This document shows, in pieces, positions 34,863 to 44,493 of a stretch of DNA of 64,000 bases. Positions within the stretch are counted from its first letter, which is position 1. Each line of letters begins with the position of its first letter. The position numbers and the translations under genes were made by a program. The notes under the pieces are model-generated. The model saw only the letters and a program-made list of their open reading frames with translations, did not search any database and was not told the origin of the DNA. The stretch is taken from contig NZ_LZGK01000014.1 of the NCBI RefSeq assembly GCF_001690705.1, positions 124,001-188,000 of the forward strand, written 5' to 3'. The stretch comes from Gilliamella sp. wkB178 (GTDB taxonomy: Bacteria > Pseudomonadota > Gammaproteobacteria > Enterobacterales > Orbaceae).

Positions 34863-34961
34863 GTACTTTGTTAGCAAGCTTAATTGCTTCTAAGAAAGTA
34901 TGACATTGCTCACATTGCTTCCAATGTTTGCCAGCCTAGTATAACTAAGCTGGCTTTTTTG
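34863..34961 (+). ncRNA. ryhB: RyhB-type iron-responsive small RNA
   Basis: A transcript of about 98 nt runs from the Fur-controlled promoter to an intrinsic terminator. The central part, GACATTGCTCACATTGCTTC at 34902-34921, is as I recall identical to the mRNA-pairing core of E. coli RyhB, and the preceding AAGAAAGTAT resembles its AAAGCAC flank. The terminator stem pairs 34930-34940 with 34944-34954 (one mismatch) and ends in six Ts, giving the Hfq-binding tail. In relatives RyhB represses iron-using proteins such as sodB and the TCA enzymes. Targets here are unknown. Confidence 0.9.
34930..34961 (+). terminator. ryhB terminator
   Basis: GCCAGCCTAGT (34930-34940) pairs with ACTAAGCTGGC (34944-34954), with a single C-A mismatch and a 3-base loop, then TTTTTTG. 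It defines the 3' end of the small RNA. Confidence 0.85.
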
Positions 34962-35028
34962 TTTTTATAATATAATTATCTTATTTATACTAAAGTCATA
35001 ACTATAATTTAATATTAAATATAAATGG

Positions 35029-35580
35029 TTAAGAATAATGATTATCAGCTAGTTCATTATTGATATCAAATAAAACCAGTAATGCAGCAGTGCCTCCAAA
35101 TTCTTTAGGAGCTTGATGAAAACAGATAATTTGTGGGTGTTGTGCTAACCACATCGGTGTTTGCTTTTTTAGTATATTTTTACCATGCCCATACATAATA
35201 CAAGCACAATGTGCTCTTTCTTGCAGACACGCAGCAATAAGAGCAGATATTTCTTTTTTTGCCTCAGCAAGTGTTAATCCATGTAAATCCAAAAAAAATT
35301 CTGGATCATAAAAACCACGGCGTAATTTTTTTATTTCGTTGGGATCGGCATTTTCTCGACTATATCGAATCGGATCTTCTTGTAATAATGGATGATAGTC
35401 ATCAGAAAAATAGAACTCGGTATTAATTTTTTCATATTGTTGTTTTTGAGTTGCTATTGCTTGTTGTGAACGTTTTATCGGTTTATGAATAACAGTATCT
35501 TGTTTTAGTCTTTTGGTATTACCGATACTATTTTTAAACAAGTTTATTTCATCATTGCTTAATTTAAATTTCTCTGACAT
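35029..35580 (-). CDS. smrB: ribosome rescue endonuclease SmrB
   Basis: SmrB (formerly YfcN), 183 residues, has a disordered N-terminal part and a C-terminal Smr domain. The catalytic D98-L-H100-G motif and the GHGK loop (131-134) are present, as is the C-terminal HQAPKEFGGTAALLVLF. In E. coli SmrB cleaves mRNA between collided ribosomes. It begins six bases after the nth stop on the same strand, so the two may be cotranscribed. Confidence 0.94.
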   Translation of the reverse strand: MSEKFKLSNDEINLFKNSIGNTKRLKQDTVIHKPIKRSQQAIATQKQQYEKINTEFYFSDDYHPLLQEDPIRYSRENADPNEIKKLRRGFYDPEFFLDLHGLTLAEAKKEISALIAACLQERAHCACIMYGHGKNILKKQTPMWLAQHPQIICFHQAPKEFGGTAALLVLFDINNELADNHYS

Positions 35581-35586
35581 TGCGCC

Positions 35587-36225
35587 TCACTCTGGGTAGA
35601 TTTTATGTTTGAATTCACATAAATCTTCAATAACACAAGAACCACACCTTGGTTTTCTTGCGATACAGGTATAACGCCCATGCAAAATTAACCAATGGTG
35701 GCAATTTAATTTATATTCATTAGGAACCACTTTGAGCAATTTTTTTTCAACATCTTCAACAGTTTTTCCCGGAGCAAATCCAGTTCGATTACAGACTCGA
35801 AAAATATGTGTATCAACGGCAATAGTTGGCCAACCATAAGCGGTATTTAAAACAACATTAGCGGTTTTCCTACCAACACCCGGAAGTTCTATAAGTGATT
35901 CAAAATTTTCTGGTACTTCACCTTGATATTTATCTACTAATATTTGACAAGTTTTAATAATATTTGTGGCTTTGCTATTGTAAAGCCCAATCGTGCGAAT
36001 GTAATTTTTTAATTTATCAACGCCAAGATCTAAAATTTTTTCAGCAGTATTGGCAACAGCAAATAGTGGTTTGGTTGCTTTGTTGACACTAACATCAGTT
36101 GCTTGAGCAGAAAGTACTACAGCAATAAGCAACTCGAAAGGGGTTGTATAGACAAGTTCAGTTGTTGGATCTTTGATATGATCCTTTAACCGATCTAAAA
36201 TTTGAATTCGAGTAGCTTGTTTCAC
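35587..36225 (-). CDS. nth: endonuclease III
   Basis: Nth, 212 residues, is a bifunctional DNA glycosylase/AP lyase that removes oxidised pyrimidines. The helix-hairpin-helix LPGVGRKTA includes catalytic K120; D138 is also conserved. The [4Fe-4S] ligands are C187, C194, C197 and C203, exactly the E. coli positions. The usual neighbour rsx operon is absent; smrB follows instead. Confidence 0.97.
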   Translation of the reverse strand: MKQATRIQILDRLKDHIKDPTTELVYTTPFELLIAVVLSAQATDVSVNKATKPLFAVANTAEKILDLGVDKLKNYIRTIGLYNSKATNIIKTCQILVDKYQGEVPENFESLIELPGVGRKTANVVLNTAYGWPTIAVDTHIFRVCNRTGFAPGKTVEDVEKKLLKVVPNEYKLNCHHWLILHGRYTCIARKPRCGSCVIEDLCEFKHKIYPE

Positions 36226-36477
36226 AAAATATTTCTAATTAAAAAATTGATACTTATTATTATATACTTTATTTATTGAGTTTATGTAAATTAAAAGTCA
36301 TTTTTATAATAGCTGAAATTAATAAATCAAGTAACATTGTAAAAAGTCGCTTTTGTCTATAATATCTTTTCTGTTACCAGACGTGATATTCACTCATCAC
36401 CTGCTTTTTAGCATGCTGTTTTTATGATAAGCTTACCGACTTAATTTTTAAATTTATAAACAGGATTTTATAATTAT

Positions 36478-37965
36478 ATGTCATTACCAATGATTGTCAC
36501 TTTTGCTGTGTACATTTTAGGCATGATTGCGATTGGTTTTTTTGCGTTTCGTGCAACGCAGAATTTTGGCGATTATATTCTGGGCGGGCGCCGTATTGGT
36601 AGTGTTGTAACTGCACTTTCAGCAGGGGCTTCGGATATGAGCGGTTGGCTGTTGATGGGGTTACCTGGTGCTGTTTTTTTATTTGGTATCTCTCAAAGTT
36701 GGATTGCAATTGGCTTAATTATTGGCGCCTATTTAAATTGGTTACTTATTGCTGGACGCTTACGAGTTTTTACTGAAATCAATCATAATTCATTAACCTT
36801 ACCGGATTATTTTGCTCGTCGTTTTGACGATAAAAGTTCATTATTACGCATTATATCTGCAGTTATTATTTTAATCTTTTTTACTATTTATTGTGCTTCT
36901 GGAGTAGTTGCTGGTGCAAAACTATTTGAAAGTACTTTTGGTATGAGTTATGGTTGGGCAATGTTAGCTGGTGCTGGGGCTACTATTGCTTATACTTTTA
37001 TTGGTGGTTTTTTAGCAGTTAGTTGGACAGACACGATTCAAGCTAGTTTAATGATGTTTGCCCTTATCTTAACTCCAATTATGGTAATGATTAATTCAGG
37101 AGGATTTACTGGTGCATTGGTGAACATTGAATCTTTGAATCCAGATTATACCAATTTATTTGCACATATGGATTTTATTGCCATTATTTCATTATTAGGT
37201 TGGGGGCTTGGCTATTTTGGGCAACCACATATTTTAGCTAGATTTATGGCTGCTGATTCCCATGAAGTAATGAAAAATGCCCGCCGCATTAGTATGACTT
37301 GGATGATTTTATGCTTATTAGGAGCCATTACCGTCGGTTTTTTTGGCATCGCTTTTTTTGCTAATCACCCTGACTTAGCTTATTTAATTGATAATGGTAA
37401 GCATGAACGTATTTTTATTGAATTATCTAAATTACTTTTTAATCCTTGGATTGCAGGTGTTCTATTGGCAGCTATTTTGGCGGCGGTAATGAGTACTTTA
37501 AGCTGTCAGTTACTTGTTTGTTCCAGTGCTTTAACTGAGGATTTTTATCGTGCTTTTCTTAGACCTAAGGCAAAGCAAAGAGAACTAGTTTGGGTTGGTC
37601 GTATAATGGTATTGTTTGTTTCAGTCGTAGCCATTTTATTAGCAATTAATCCAAACAATAGTGTACTTGATTTAGTTAGTCATGCTTGGGCTGGATTTGG
37701 TGCCGCATTTGGTCCTATTATTGTTTTTTCAGTTTTTTGGTCACGTATGACGCGAAATGGTGCACTAGCAGGTATGATAACTGGTGCCATAACAGTGTTA
37801 CTTTGGATTAATTTTAAATGGTTTGATCTTTACTCACTTATTCCTGGGTTTTTACTAGCTTCAGTAGCAATAATTATTTTTAGCTTATGTAGTAAAAAAC
37901 CGAATCCAATAGTGGCAGATCATTTCAAACAAGCGTATAAACGTTATCATAATAAAACAGAATAA
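36478..37965 (+). CDS. putP: sodium/proline symporter
   Basis: PutP, 495 residues, is a 13-helix member of the SSS family. The N-terminal NFGDYILGGRRIGSVVTALSAGASDMSGWLLMG region, with the Na+ and proline binding residues on TM2, closely matches E. coli PutP. It imports proline with sodium. No putA lies nearby. It is monocistronic; the 252-bp upstream region holds a short GTGAT/ATCAC hairpin but no convincing operator. Confidence 0.95.
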   Translation: MSLPMIVTFAVYILGMIAIGFFAFRATQNFGDYILGGRRIGSVVTALSAGASDMSGWLLMGLPGAVFLFGISQSWIAIGLIIGAYLNWLLIAGRLRVFTEINHNSLTLPDYFARRFDDKSSLLRIISAVIILIFFTIYCASGVVAGAKLFESTFGMSYGWAMLAGAGATIAYTFIGGFLAVSWTDTIQASLMMFALILTPIMVMINSGGFTGALVNIESLNPDYTNLFAHMDFIAIISLLGWGLGYFGQPHILARFMAADSHEVMKNARRISMTWMILCLLGAITVGFFGIAFFANHPDLAYLIDNGKHERIFIELSKLLFNPWIAGVLLAAILAAVMSTLSCQLLVCSSALTEDFYRAFLRPKAKQRELVWVGRIMVLFVSVVAILLAINPNNSVLDLVSHAWAGFGAAFGPIIVFSVFWSRMTRNGALAGMITGAITVLLWINFKWFDLYSLIPGFLLASVAIIIFSLCSKKPNPIVADHFKQAYKRYHNKTE

Positions 37966-38015
37966 TTTTAGCTAACGTAATAGAATATAAACAAAAATTT
38001 AATAGGTAAAATATC

Positions 38016-39287
38016 ATGACAAAAAATGTGATCAAACAACTTCAAGAGCGTGGATTGATTGCTCAGCTTACCGATGAAAAAACTCTAATAGAGTTGATTG
38101 AACAAAATCCTATTGCACTTTATTGTGGTTTTGATCCAACGGCAGATAGTTTACATCTTGGGCATTTAGTCCCATTACTTTGTTTGAAGCGTTTTCAATT
38201 AGCTGGTCACAAACCAGTAGCCTTAGTCGGTGGGGCAACCGGTTTAATAGGAGATCCAAGTTTTAAAGCAGTTGAACGGAAATTAAATACCGAACAAACC
38301 GTTGTGGAATGGAGCGAAAAAATTAAACAACAAGTTTCGCCATTTCTAGATTTTAATTGCGGGGAAAATGCTGCTATTGTCGCCAATAATTATGATTGGT
38401 TTGGTGGCATGAATGTACTCACTTTTTTACGAGATATTGGTAAATATTTTTCAGTCAATGCCATGATTAACAAAGAATCAGTTAAACAACGTATTGATCG
38501 TGATGATGTTGGTATTTCGTTTACTGAATTTTCTTATAGCTTATTACAGTCTTATGATTTTGCATGTTTAAATAAATCACATAATGTGGTTTTACAAATT
38601 GGTGGTTCTGATCAATGGGGAAACATTACTGCAGGTATAGATTTAACTCGCCGTTTACAGCAAAAACAAGTTTATGGTTTAACCGTTCCGCTAATTACTA
38701 AATCTGATGGTACTAAATTTGGGAAAACAGAAAGTGGTGCGGTATGGCTTGACCCGAAAAAGACTAGTCCATATAAATTCTATCAATTTTGGATTAATAC
38801 TGCTGATGCAGATGTTTACCGATTCCTAAAATTCTTTACTTTTATGGCATTAAGTGAAATTGATGCGTTGGAAGTAGAAGATAAAAATAGTGGCGTGGCG
38901 CCGCGGGCACAATATGTTCTTGCAGAACAAGTAACGCGGTTAGTGCATGGTGAAGAAGGATTAACTGCAGCTAAACGTATTACAGAAAGTTTATTTTCCG
39001 GGAAGTTAAGTGATTTATCGGAGGATGACTTTGCTCAATTGGCTCAAGATGGTATGCCAACATTAGCAGTAGCAAATGATGTAGATTTACAACAAGCAAT
39101 TGTTAATGCAGAGTTTGCACCATCTAGAGGACAAGCAAGAACCATGATCGAATCAAATGCAATCTCAGTTAATGGTGAGCGCAACGCTACGATAGATTAT
39201 CGTTTTTCAAATAATGATAAACTTTATAATCGTTATACATTATTGCGTCGTGGTAAAAAATACTATTGCTTGCTGATTTGGAGTTAA
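38016..39287 (+). CDS. tyrS: tyrosyl-tRNA synthetase
   Basis: TyrS, 423 residues, is a class Ic synthetase. The HIGH-type motif HLGH is at residues 47-50, the [12 protein letters not shown] tyrosine-binding region and the KFGKT (KMSKS-type) loop follow, and an S4-like tRNA-binding domain closes the protein. Length equals E. coli TyrS. No separate terminator of clear strength follows, only imperfect hairpins. Confidence 0.97.
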   Translation: MTKNVIKQLQERGLIAQLTDEKTLIELIEQNPIALYCGFDPTADSLHLGHLVPLLCLKRFQLAGHKPVALVGGATGLIGDPSFKAVERKLNTEQTVVEWSEKIKQQVSPFLDFNCGENAAIVANNYDWFGGMNVLTFLRDIGKYFSVNAMINKESVKQRIDRDDVGISFTEFSYSLLQSYDFACLNKSHNVVLQIGGSDQWGNITAGIDLTRRLQQKQVYGLTVPLITKSDGTKFGKTESGAVWLDPKKTSPYKFYQFWINTADADVYRFLKFFTFMALSEIDALEVEDKNSGVAPRAQYVLAEQVTRLVHGEEGLTAAKRITESLFSGKLSDLSEDDFAQLAQDGMPTLAVANDVDLQQAIVNAEFAPSRGQARTMIESNAISVNGERNATIDYRFSNNDKLYNRYTLLRRGKKYYCLLIWS

Positions 39288-39586
39288 CAGGTGAAAAATA
39301 TTTTACCTATTTAGTCAAATATAGTGACCATGTTGGGAATAGCTCTGTTGTATTCCCCATGGTGAATTATTTTTTTGTAAGTATTCTTACTAAGAAAATA
39401 ACTAGTTGGTGTGTTTGAACATACAATTGTAAACAGTAAAACAGGATAAATAAGAATAGCAATTAGTTGTAGCACTAAATGAAATAGATAGACTAACTTA
39501 ATAGTTTACTGCAAAAAAAATTGATTAATTGTAAAAATATGTAAAAATGAAAGCGGATAATCATAAAAATAAATTATGAGGGGATA
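39288..39586. other. tyrS-rodZ intergenic region with imperfect hairpins
   Basis: This 299-bp gap contains a short AGGT/ACCT-ended hairpin right after tyrS (39289-39308) and an imperfect stem CCAT...GGGAATA with TATTCCC...ATGG (39328-39362). The remainder is A/T-rich without an ORF. In E. coli rodZ follows rlmN and pilW; neither gene nor remnant is visible here. Confidence 0.4.
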
Positions 39587-40021
39587 ATGGACAATATTTC
39601 GTTGGGTGTGATGCTATCAAATTTGAGGGAACAAAAAGGGCTAACTCAAGATGATATTGCCAGTAAACTCCATGTGCGTAAAACAATAGTAGCCGACATT
39701 GAAAATGATAAAATAATCGATACACCTCTGGTTTTTATAAAAGGCTATATTCGTTCTTATGCTGAGATAGTAGGGTTATCCGCTGAAGAATATCAACCTT
39801 TTATAGATGTCTTAACTCAACAATATAAGTCTTACCAAGTAAAAAATCATATACCCAAGTATCAAAAAAGAAAACGAGGGATAAAATTATTATTTATCTG
39901 CTTGATTATTCTTATTGGTGCTCTTGGTGTAACCATATATTGCGTAAATAAAGAAAGTAAAAGTAATTTAGTCGAAGTTAGTCATTATATTTCCCCATCA
40001 TCCAATCATATTAATAGTTAA
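39587..40021 (+). CDS. rodZ: short RodZ-like helix-turn-helix membrane protein
   Basis: This 144-residue protein has an N-terminal HTH domain (about 8-75, with GLTQDDIASKLHVRKTIVADIE), a basic juxtamembrane stretch (KYQKRKRG) and a transmembrane segment (about 97-117), but only about 25 residues beyond it. E. coli RodZ has about 337 residues with a periplasmic domain, which is missing here. The position directly upstream of ispG supports the rodZ assignment. GAGGGG at 39578-39583 supports the start. It may retain only the MreB-linking part. Confidence 0.8.
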   Translation: MDNISLGVMLSNLREQKGLTQDDIASKLHVRKTIVADIENDKIIDTPLVFIKGYIRSYAEIVGLSAEEYQPFIDVLTQQYKSYQVKNHIPKYQKRKRGIKLLFICLIILIGALGVTIYCVNKESKSNLVEVSHYISPSSNHINS

Positions 40022-40107
40022 CAAATTTTGTTATTCTGATACAGACATTTGTTTTAAATCTTGTTAAGATCGCTGGCTAGTTATTTTATGATAAAGTTAG
40101 GCGTGTT

Positions 40108-41217
40108 ATGAGTCATCAAGATTCACCAATTATAAGGCGAGAGTCAACCCGAATTTATGTCGGCAGTGTGCCTATTGGTGGCGGAGCTCCAATTGCAGTT
40201 CAATCTATGACGAATACGCGAACGACTGATGTTGAAAAAACAGTCGCTCAGATCCATGCTCTTGAACGAGTTGGGGTAGATATAGTTCGTGTTTCAATCC
40301 CAACGATGGATGCTGCAGAAGCCTTTAAATTTATTAAACAACAAGTAAAAGTACCACTAATTGCAGATATTCATTTTGATTACCGCATAGCTTTAAAAGT
40401 GGCAGAATATGGTGTGGATTGTTTAAGAATTAATCCAGGTAATATAGGTAACGAATCTAGAATTCGTTCAGTAGTTGATTGTGCCAAAGATAAAAATATT
40501 CCGATCCGAATTGGTGTTAATTCAGGATCTTTAGAAAAAGATATTCAAGAAAAATATGGTGAGCCTACTCCGCAAGCGATTGTTGAATCGGCCATGCGTC
40601 ATGTTGATATACTTGAACGGCTTGACTTTGATCAGTTTAAAGTTAGTGTTAAAGCGTCAGATGTTTTTACTGCTGTTGATGCTTATCGATTATTAGCCAA
40701 ACAGATTAAACAACCTCTACATTTGGGAATTACTGAAGCTGGAGGTGTTCGTAGTGGAGCAATTAAATCAGCAATTGGTTTAGGACTATTATTATCCGAA
40801 GGAATTGGCGATACTTTGCGAGTATCCCTTGCAGCTGATCCAACGGAAGAGGTAAAAGTCGGATTCGATATTTTAAAATCATTACGAATTCGTGCGCGCG
40901 GTATTAACTTTATTGCTTGTCCGACTTGTTCACGGCAAGAGTTTGATGTGATTAGTACGGTAAATACTTTAGAACAACGCCTAGAAGATATTATTACGCC
41001 AATGGATGTATCCATTATTGGTTGTGTTGTAAATGGTCCCGGTGAAGCTTTAGCCTCTACTATGGGAGTTGCCGGCGGTCATAATAAAAGTGGTTTTTAT
41101 GAAGATGGAGTGCGAATTGGTCGGATTGATAACGAAAAGATGATAGATGAGCTAGAGGCTAAAATTCGTGCCAAAGCTTTAATATTGAAAAACCGAATTG
41201 CCACGACGGAATTATAA
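40108..41217 (+). CDS. ispG: 4-hydroxy-3-methylbut-2-enyl diphosphate synthase
   Basis: IspG (GcpE), 369 residues, is the penultimate enzyme of the MEP isoprenoid pathway. It has an N-terminal TIM barrel and a C-terminal [4Fe-4S] domain with the ligands in [11 protein letters not shown] and [12 protein letters not shown], including the conserved glutamate. It belongs to the conserved rodZ-ispG-hisS-yfgM-bamB-der block. Confidence 0.97.
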   Translation: MSHQDSPIIRRESTRIYVGSVPIGGGAPIAVQSMTNTRTTDVEKTVAQIHALERVGVDIVRVSIPTMDAAEAFKFIKQQVKVPLIADIHFDYRIALKVAEYGVDCLRINPGNIGNESRIRSVVDCAKDKNIPIRIGVNSGSLEKDIQEKYGEPTPQAIVESAMRHVDILERLDFDQFKVSVKASDVFTAVDAYRLLAKQIKQPLHLGITEAGGVRSGAIKSAIGLGLLLSEGIGDTLRVSLAADPTEEVKVGFDILKSLRIRARGINFIACPTCSRQEFDVISTVNTLEQRLEDIITPMDVSIIGCVVNGPGEALASTMGVAGGHNKSGFYEDGVRIGRIDNEKMIDELEAKIRAKALILKNRIATTEL

Positions 41218-41241
41218 TTTTATTAAATAGTGAATAAACGA

Positions 41242-42519
41242 ATGACAGATAAAAAAATCCAATCCATACGGGGAATGAACGATTTACTGCCAACAGAAAG
41301 TGCTAGTTGGCAACAGATCGAAAAAATAGTTAAAAATGTATTAAATAGTTATGGTTATAACGAAATCAGAACCCCAATTGTTGAAGACACTGCATTATTT
41401 AAACGTGCGGTTGGTGAAGTAACAGATATCGTTGAAAAAGAAATGTACACTTTTAACGATCGTAATGATGAAAGTATCACTTTACGTCCTGAAATTACGG
41501 CAGGATGTGTTAGAGCTGGAATTGAACATGGTCTATTTTATAATCAAGAACAACGACTATGGTATTTAGGACCAGCGTTTCGTTATGAAAAACCACAAAA
41601 AGGCCGTTATCGCCAATTTCATCAATTCGGTGTAGAAGTATTTGGGCTTGAAGGTCCAAATATTGATGCTGAACTTATCTTATTAACAGCCCGTTTTTGG
41701 AAAGCTTTAGGTATTGAAAAGCATACTACACTTGAACTTAATTCCATTGGTTCATTAGATGCTAGGGCTAATTATCGTAATGCATTAGTGAGTTTTCTTG
41801 AGCAGCATAAAGATAAATTGGATGAAGATTGCTTACGTAGAATGTATACTAATCCACTACGCGTACTTGATTCAAAAAATTTAGTGGTTCAAGAACTACT
41901 GAATCAGGCACCAAAACTGTTTGATTATTTAGATGATGAATCGAAAACGCACTTTGATGGATTATGTCGCTTATTAGATAATGCTGGTATAAAATACAAT
42001 ATTAATCAAAGATTAGTGCGAGGTTTAGATTATTATAATCGTACAGTCTTTGAATGGGTGACCAACAGTTTAGGTGCACAAGGTACTGTATGTGGTGGTG
42101 GTCGATATGATGGACTGGTTAGCCAATTGGGCGGGCAGTCAACACCAGCTGTTGGTTTTGCAATGGGTGTTGAACGATTAGTTTTATTAGTTCAAGCTGT
42201 AAATCCATTACTAAATTGTGATAACTCAATTGATATTTATATGATTTCATCAGGTGATGAAAAAACCCTTTCTTCAGCACAATGTGTTGCCGAACAATTA
42301 AGAGATGGTTTACCAGATAAACGGATTGTAACCAATTATGGTTCGAGTAACTTTAAGAAACAATTTGCCAAAGCCGATAAATTGGGTGCTAAAATAGCGG
42401 TTATTATTGGGGAAAATGAAATAACTAACCAATCAGTAACGATTAAAAATTTACAAACAGGCGAACAAGTTGAAGTAGCACAAAAAGAGGTTGTTCAAAC
42501 TTGTTTGGCTTTAGTGTAA
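41242..42519 (+). CDS. hisS: histidyl-tRNA synthetase
   Basis: HisS, 425 residues from ATG 41242 ([17 protein letters not shown]), is a class IIa synthetase. Motif 2 ([13 protein letters not shown]), the histidine A motif [15 protein letters not shown] and motif 3 ([11 protein letters not shown]) are intact, followed by an anticodon-binding domain. A GTG at 41230 would add four residues; the ATG gives the family N-terminus. It lies 24 bp after ispG. Confidence 0.96.
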   Translation: MTDKKIQSIRGMNDLLPTESASWQQIEKIVKNVLNSYGYNEIRTPIVEDTALFKRAVGEVTDIVEKEMYTFNDRNDESITLRPEITAGCVRAGIEHGLFYNQEQRLWYLGPAFRYEKPQKGRYRQFHQFGVEVFGLEGPNIDAELILLTARFWKALGIEKHTTLELNSIGSLDARANYRNALVSFLEQHKDKLDEDCLRRMYTNPLRVLDSKNLVVQELLNQAPKLFDYLDDESKTHFDGLCRLLDNAGIKYNINQRLVRGLDYYNRTVFEWVTNSLGAQGTVCGGGRYDGLVSQLGGQSTPAVGFAMGVERLVLLVQAVNPLLNCDNSIDIYMISSGDEKTLSSAQCVAEQLRDGLPDKRIVTNYGSSNFKKQFAKADKLGAKIAVIIGENEITNQSVTIKNLQTGEQVEVAQKEVVQTCLALV

Positions 42520-42548
42520 AGTAAAAGTACGGGAAACAGGAGAAAAAC

Positions 42549-43274
42549 GTGAGTCATCAATTATCGAGTGAAGAACAATTTGCCGAGATAAAAGAGTTTC
42601 TTGCTAAAACTTGGAAAATCATTGTTGCTGTTATTATTATCGGATTATTAGCTTTTTGGGGTTGGCGTTATTGGCAATCTTATCAAAGCCAAAAAATGAT
42701 AGACGCATCAGATAAATATGAACAATTAATTGCAAAGTTAGATGATACTAAGGCTGATTCAGTTAATGAATTAGTCGCTTTTGCTAAAGAAAATAATACA
42801 GTTTATGGTGTGTTTGCTAATCTCCGTGCAGCACAATTTTATGTTGAGGTATTAAAGGATTATTCCGGAGCTCAAGAACTATTAGTTGATGGATTGAAAA
42901 AAAATAAAGCAGAGCCGATTAAAGCTGTTATTAATATTCGAATTGCGCGTTTGCAATACCAACAAGGGCAATATGAACAGAGTTTAAATTCTTTAAATAA
43001 TGTTACTGAGGAAAGCTGGGCTCCAGTTGTTAATGATATTCGAGGTGATGTATTGGCGAAAATGACGCGATATGCCGATGCCGTTGATGCTTATAAAGTT
43101 GCTCTAAACTCGCAACCGACTAAAGAATTAGAAGTAAATATTAAAATGAAATTGAACCAAACCGAATATTTAAGCGAACAACAACAAATTGAACAGAAAG
43201 CTCAAGCTGATAAAGAAAAAGCAGAGCAAGAGGCTCAGGCTAAAGAAGCTGAAAGCGAGCAAAGTAAAAATTAA
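42549..43274 (+). CDS. yfgM: YfgM family TPR protein, Sec-associated
   Basis: This 241-residue protein has an N-terminal inner-membrane anchor (about 20-40) and a periplasmic TPR-like domain, ending in an Ala/Glu/Lys/Gln-rich coiled-coil tail. E. coli YfgM binds the SecYEG-PpiD chaperone site and affects stress signalling. Its position between hisS and bamB is the E. coli order. GTG or nearby start choice is not critical; the ORF begins with GTG. Confidence 0.9.
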   Translation: MSHQLSSEEQFAEIKEFLAKTWKIIVAVIIIGLLAFWGWRYWQSYQSQKMIDASDKYEQLIAKLDDTKADSVNELVAFAKENNTVYGVFANLRAAQFYVEVLKDYSGAQELLVDGLKKNKAEPIKAVINIRIARLQYQQGQYEQSLNSLNNVTEESWAPVVNDIRGDVLAKMTRYADAVDAYKVALNSQPTKELEVNIKMKLNQTEYLSEQQQIEQKAQADKEKAEQEAQAKEAESEQSKN

Positions 43275-43302
43275 TTTATCCTGATATTAAGGGTCATATA
43301 CA

Positions 43303-44475
43303 ATGAAGTTATTAAAATGTGTCTTTACCAGTGTTTTTATGTTATCACTTGCTGGATGTTCTTTATTTGGTGGTGAAGAAGAAGTCGTTCATGTTTCCCC
43401 TTCGCCGACAGTAAACAATCAATTCCCTATACAACAAATATGGCAAAATAGTACCTCAGGTAACACTCATATTTATTCATTATTGGGGCCAATCAATTAT
43501 GACAATGCTATTTATGTCGCCAGCCGTAGTGGACAGGTGAAAGCAGTAGATTTATCGAGTGGTAATACCTTATGGGATGTGAATTTATCCAAAAGCACAC
43601 TGTTTAGTAGTCATACGGCATTATTCTCTGGTGGGGTAAGTGCGGATGATAAATATGTCTATGTTGGTAGTGAGCGTGCTGTGGTTTATGCATTAGAACG
43701 TAATACTGGCAAAGTGATTTGGGAAAAAGCTGTAAAAGGCGAAGTCCTGGCTCGCCCGGTATCATCTGAAGATAAAGTAATTTTGCATACAGCTAATGGT
43801 TTTTTACAAGGATTAAATCGTGATACAGGTGAGGATTTATGGGATATTTCTCTTGAAGTTCCACCTTTATCATTAAGAGGTAATTCAACACCAACGATCG
43901 CACATGGCGCAGCAATTGTTGGGGATGATAATGGCCGAGTAAATGCTTACTATATTAATGATGGTGAACTAATTTGGCAGCAACGTATTTCCCAACCATC
44001 AGGATCAACTGAAATAGCCAAATTAAACGATGTTGATTCTACCCCTGTTGTTGAAGGCAATTTAGTTTATTCAGTGGGTTATAATGGTAATGTGGTTGCG
44101 CTTGATTTAAGTAATGGTCAAATTGTATGGCGTAAAGAACTCGGTTCTACCCATAGTTTTGCGGTTGATTCCACGCGATTATTCGTTGTTGACCAAGATG
44201 ATAACGTTCAAGCTGTTTCTAAAAATGGTGGTGCAGAAATTTGGAAACAAACTGGTTTTTTACATCGTCAATTGACCGATCCTGTAATTTATCAAAATTA
44301 TATTATTGTGGGTGATTTCGAAGGTTACCTTTACTGGCTAAATATTGACAATGGTGAAGTTGTTGCGAAAACACAAGTAAGTAGTAGCGGCCTAATATCT
44401 AAACCATTAGTAGTGGATAATAAATTAATTGTTCAAGCCAAAAATGGTGATATTTACGCTTTTATAAAGAATTAA
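43303..44475 (+). CDS. bamB: outer membrane assembly lipoprotein BamB
   Basis: BamB, 390 residues, is an eight-bladed PQQ-type beta-propeller lipoprotein of the BAM complex. The signal peptide ends in the lipobox LAGC with C19 as the lipidated residue. Repeated blade motifs such as SGNTLWDVNL, TGKVIWEKAV and NGQIVWRKEL are visible. It lies between yfgM and der as in E. coli. Confidence 0.95.
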   Translation: MKLLKCVFTSVFMLSLAGCSLFGGEEEVVHVSPSPTVNNQFPIQQIWQNSTSGNTHIYSLLGPINYDNAIYVASRSGQVKAVDLSSGNTLWDVNLSKSTLFSSHTALFSGGVSADDKYVYVGSERAVVYALERNTGKVIWEKAVKGEVLARPVSSEDKVILHTANGFLQGLNRDTGEDLWDISLEVPPLSLRGNSTPTIAHGAAIVGDDNGRVNAYYINDGELIWQQRISQPSGSTEIAKLNDVDSTPVVEGNLVYSVGYNGNVVALDLSNGQIVWRKELGSTHSFAVDSTRLFVVDQDDNVQAVSKNGGAEIWKQTGFLHRQLTDPVIYQNYIIVGDFEGYLYWLNIDNGEVVAKTQVSSSGLISKPLVVDNKLIVQAKNGDIYAFIKN

Positions 44476-44493
44476 AGTAATCAGAGAATAAGC

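Noticed and set aside
36382..36400. Possible CRP site before putP (CGTGATATTCACTCATCAC)
   Set aside because: The two half-sites are not at the 6-bp spacing of CRP; it is better described as a short hairpin.
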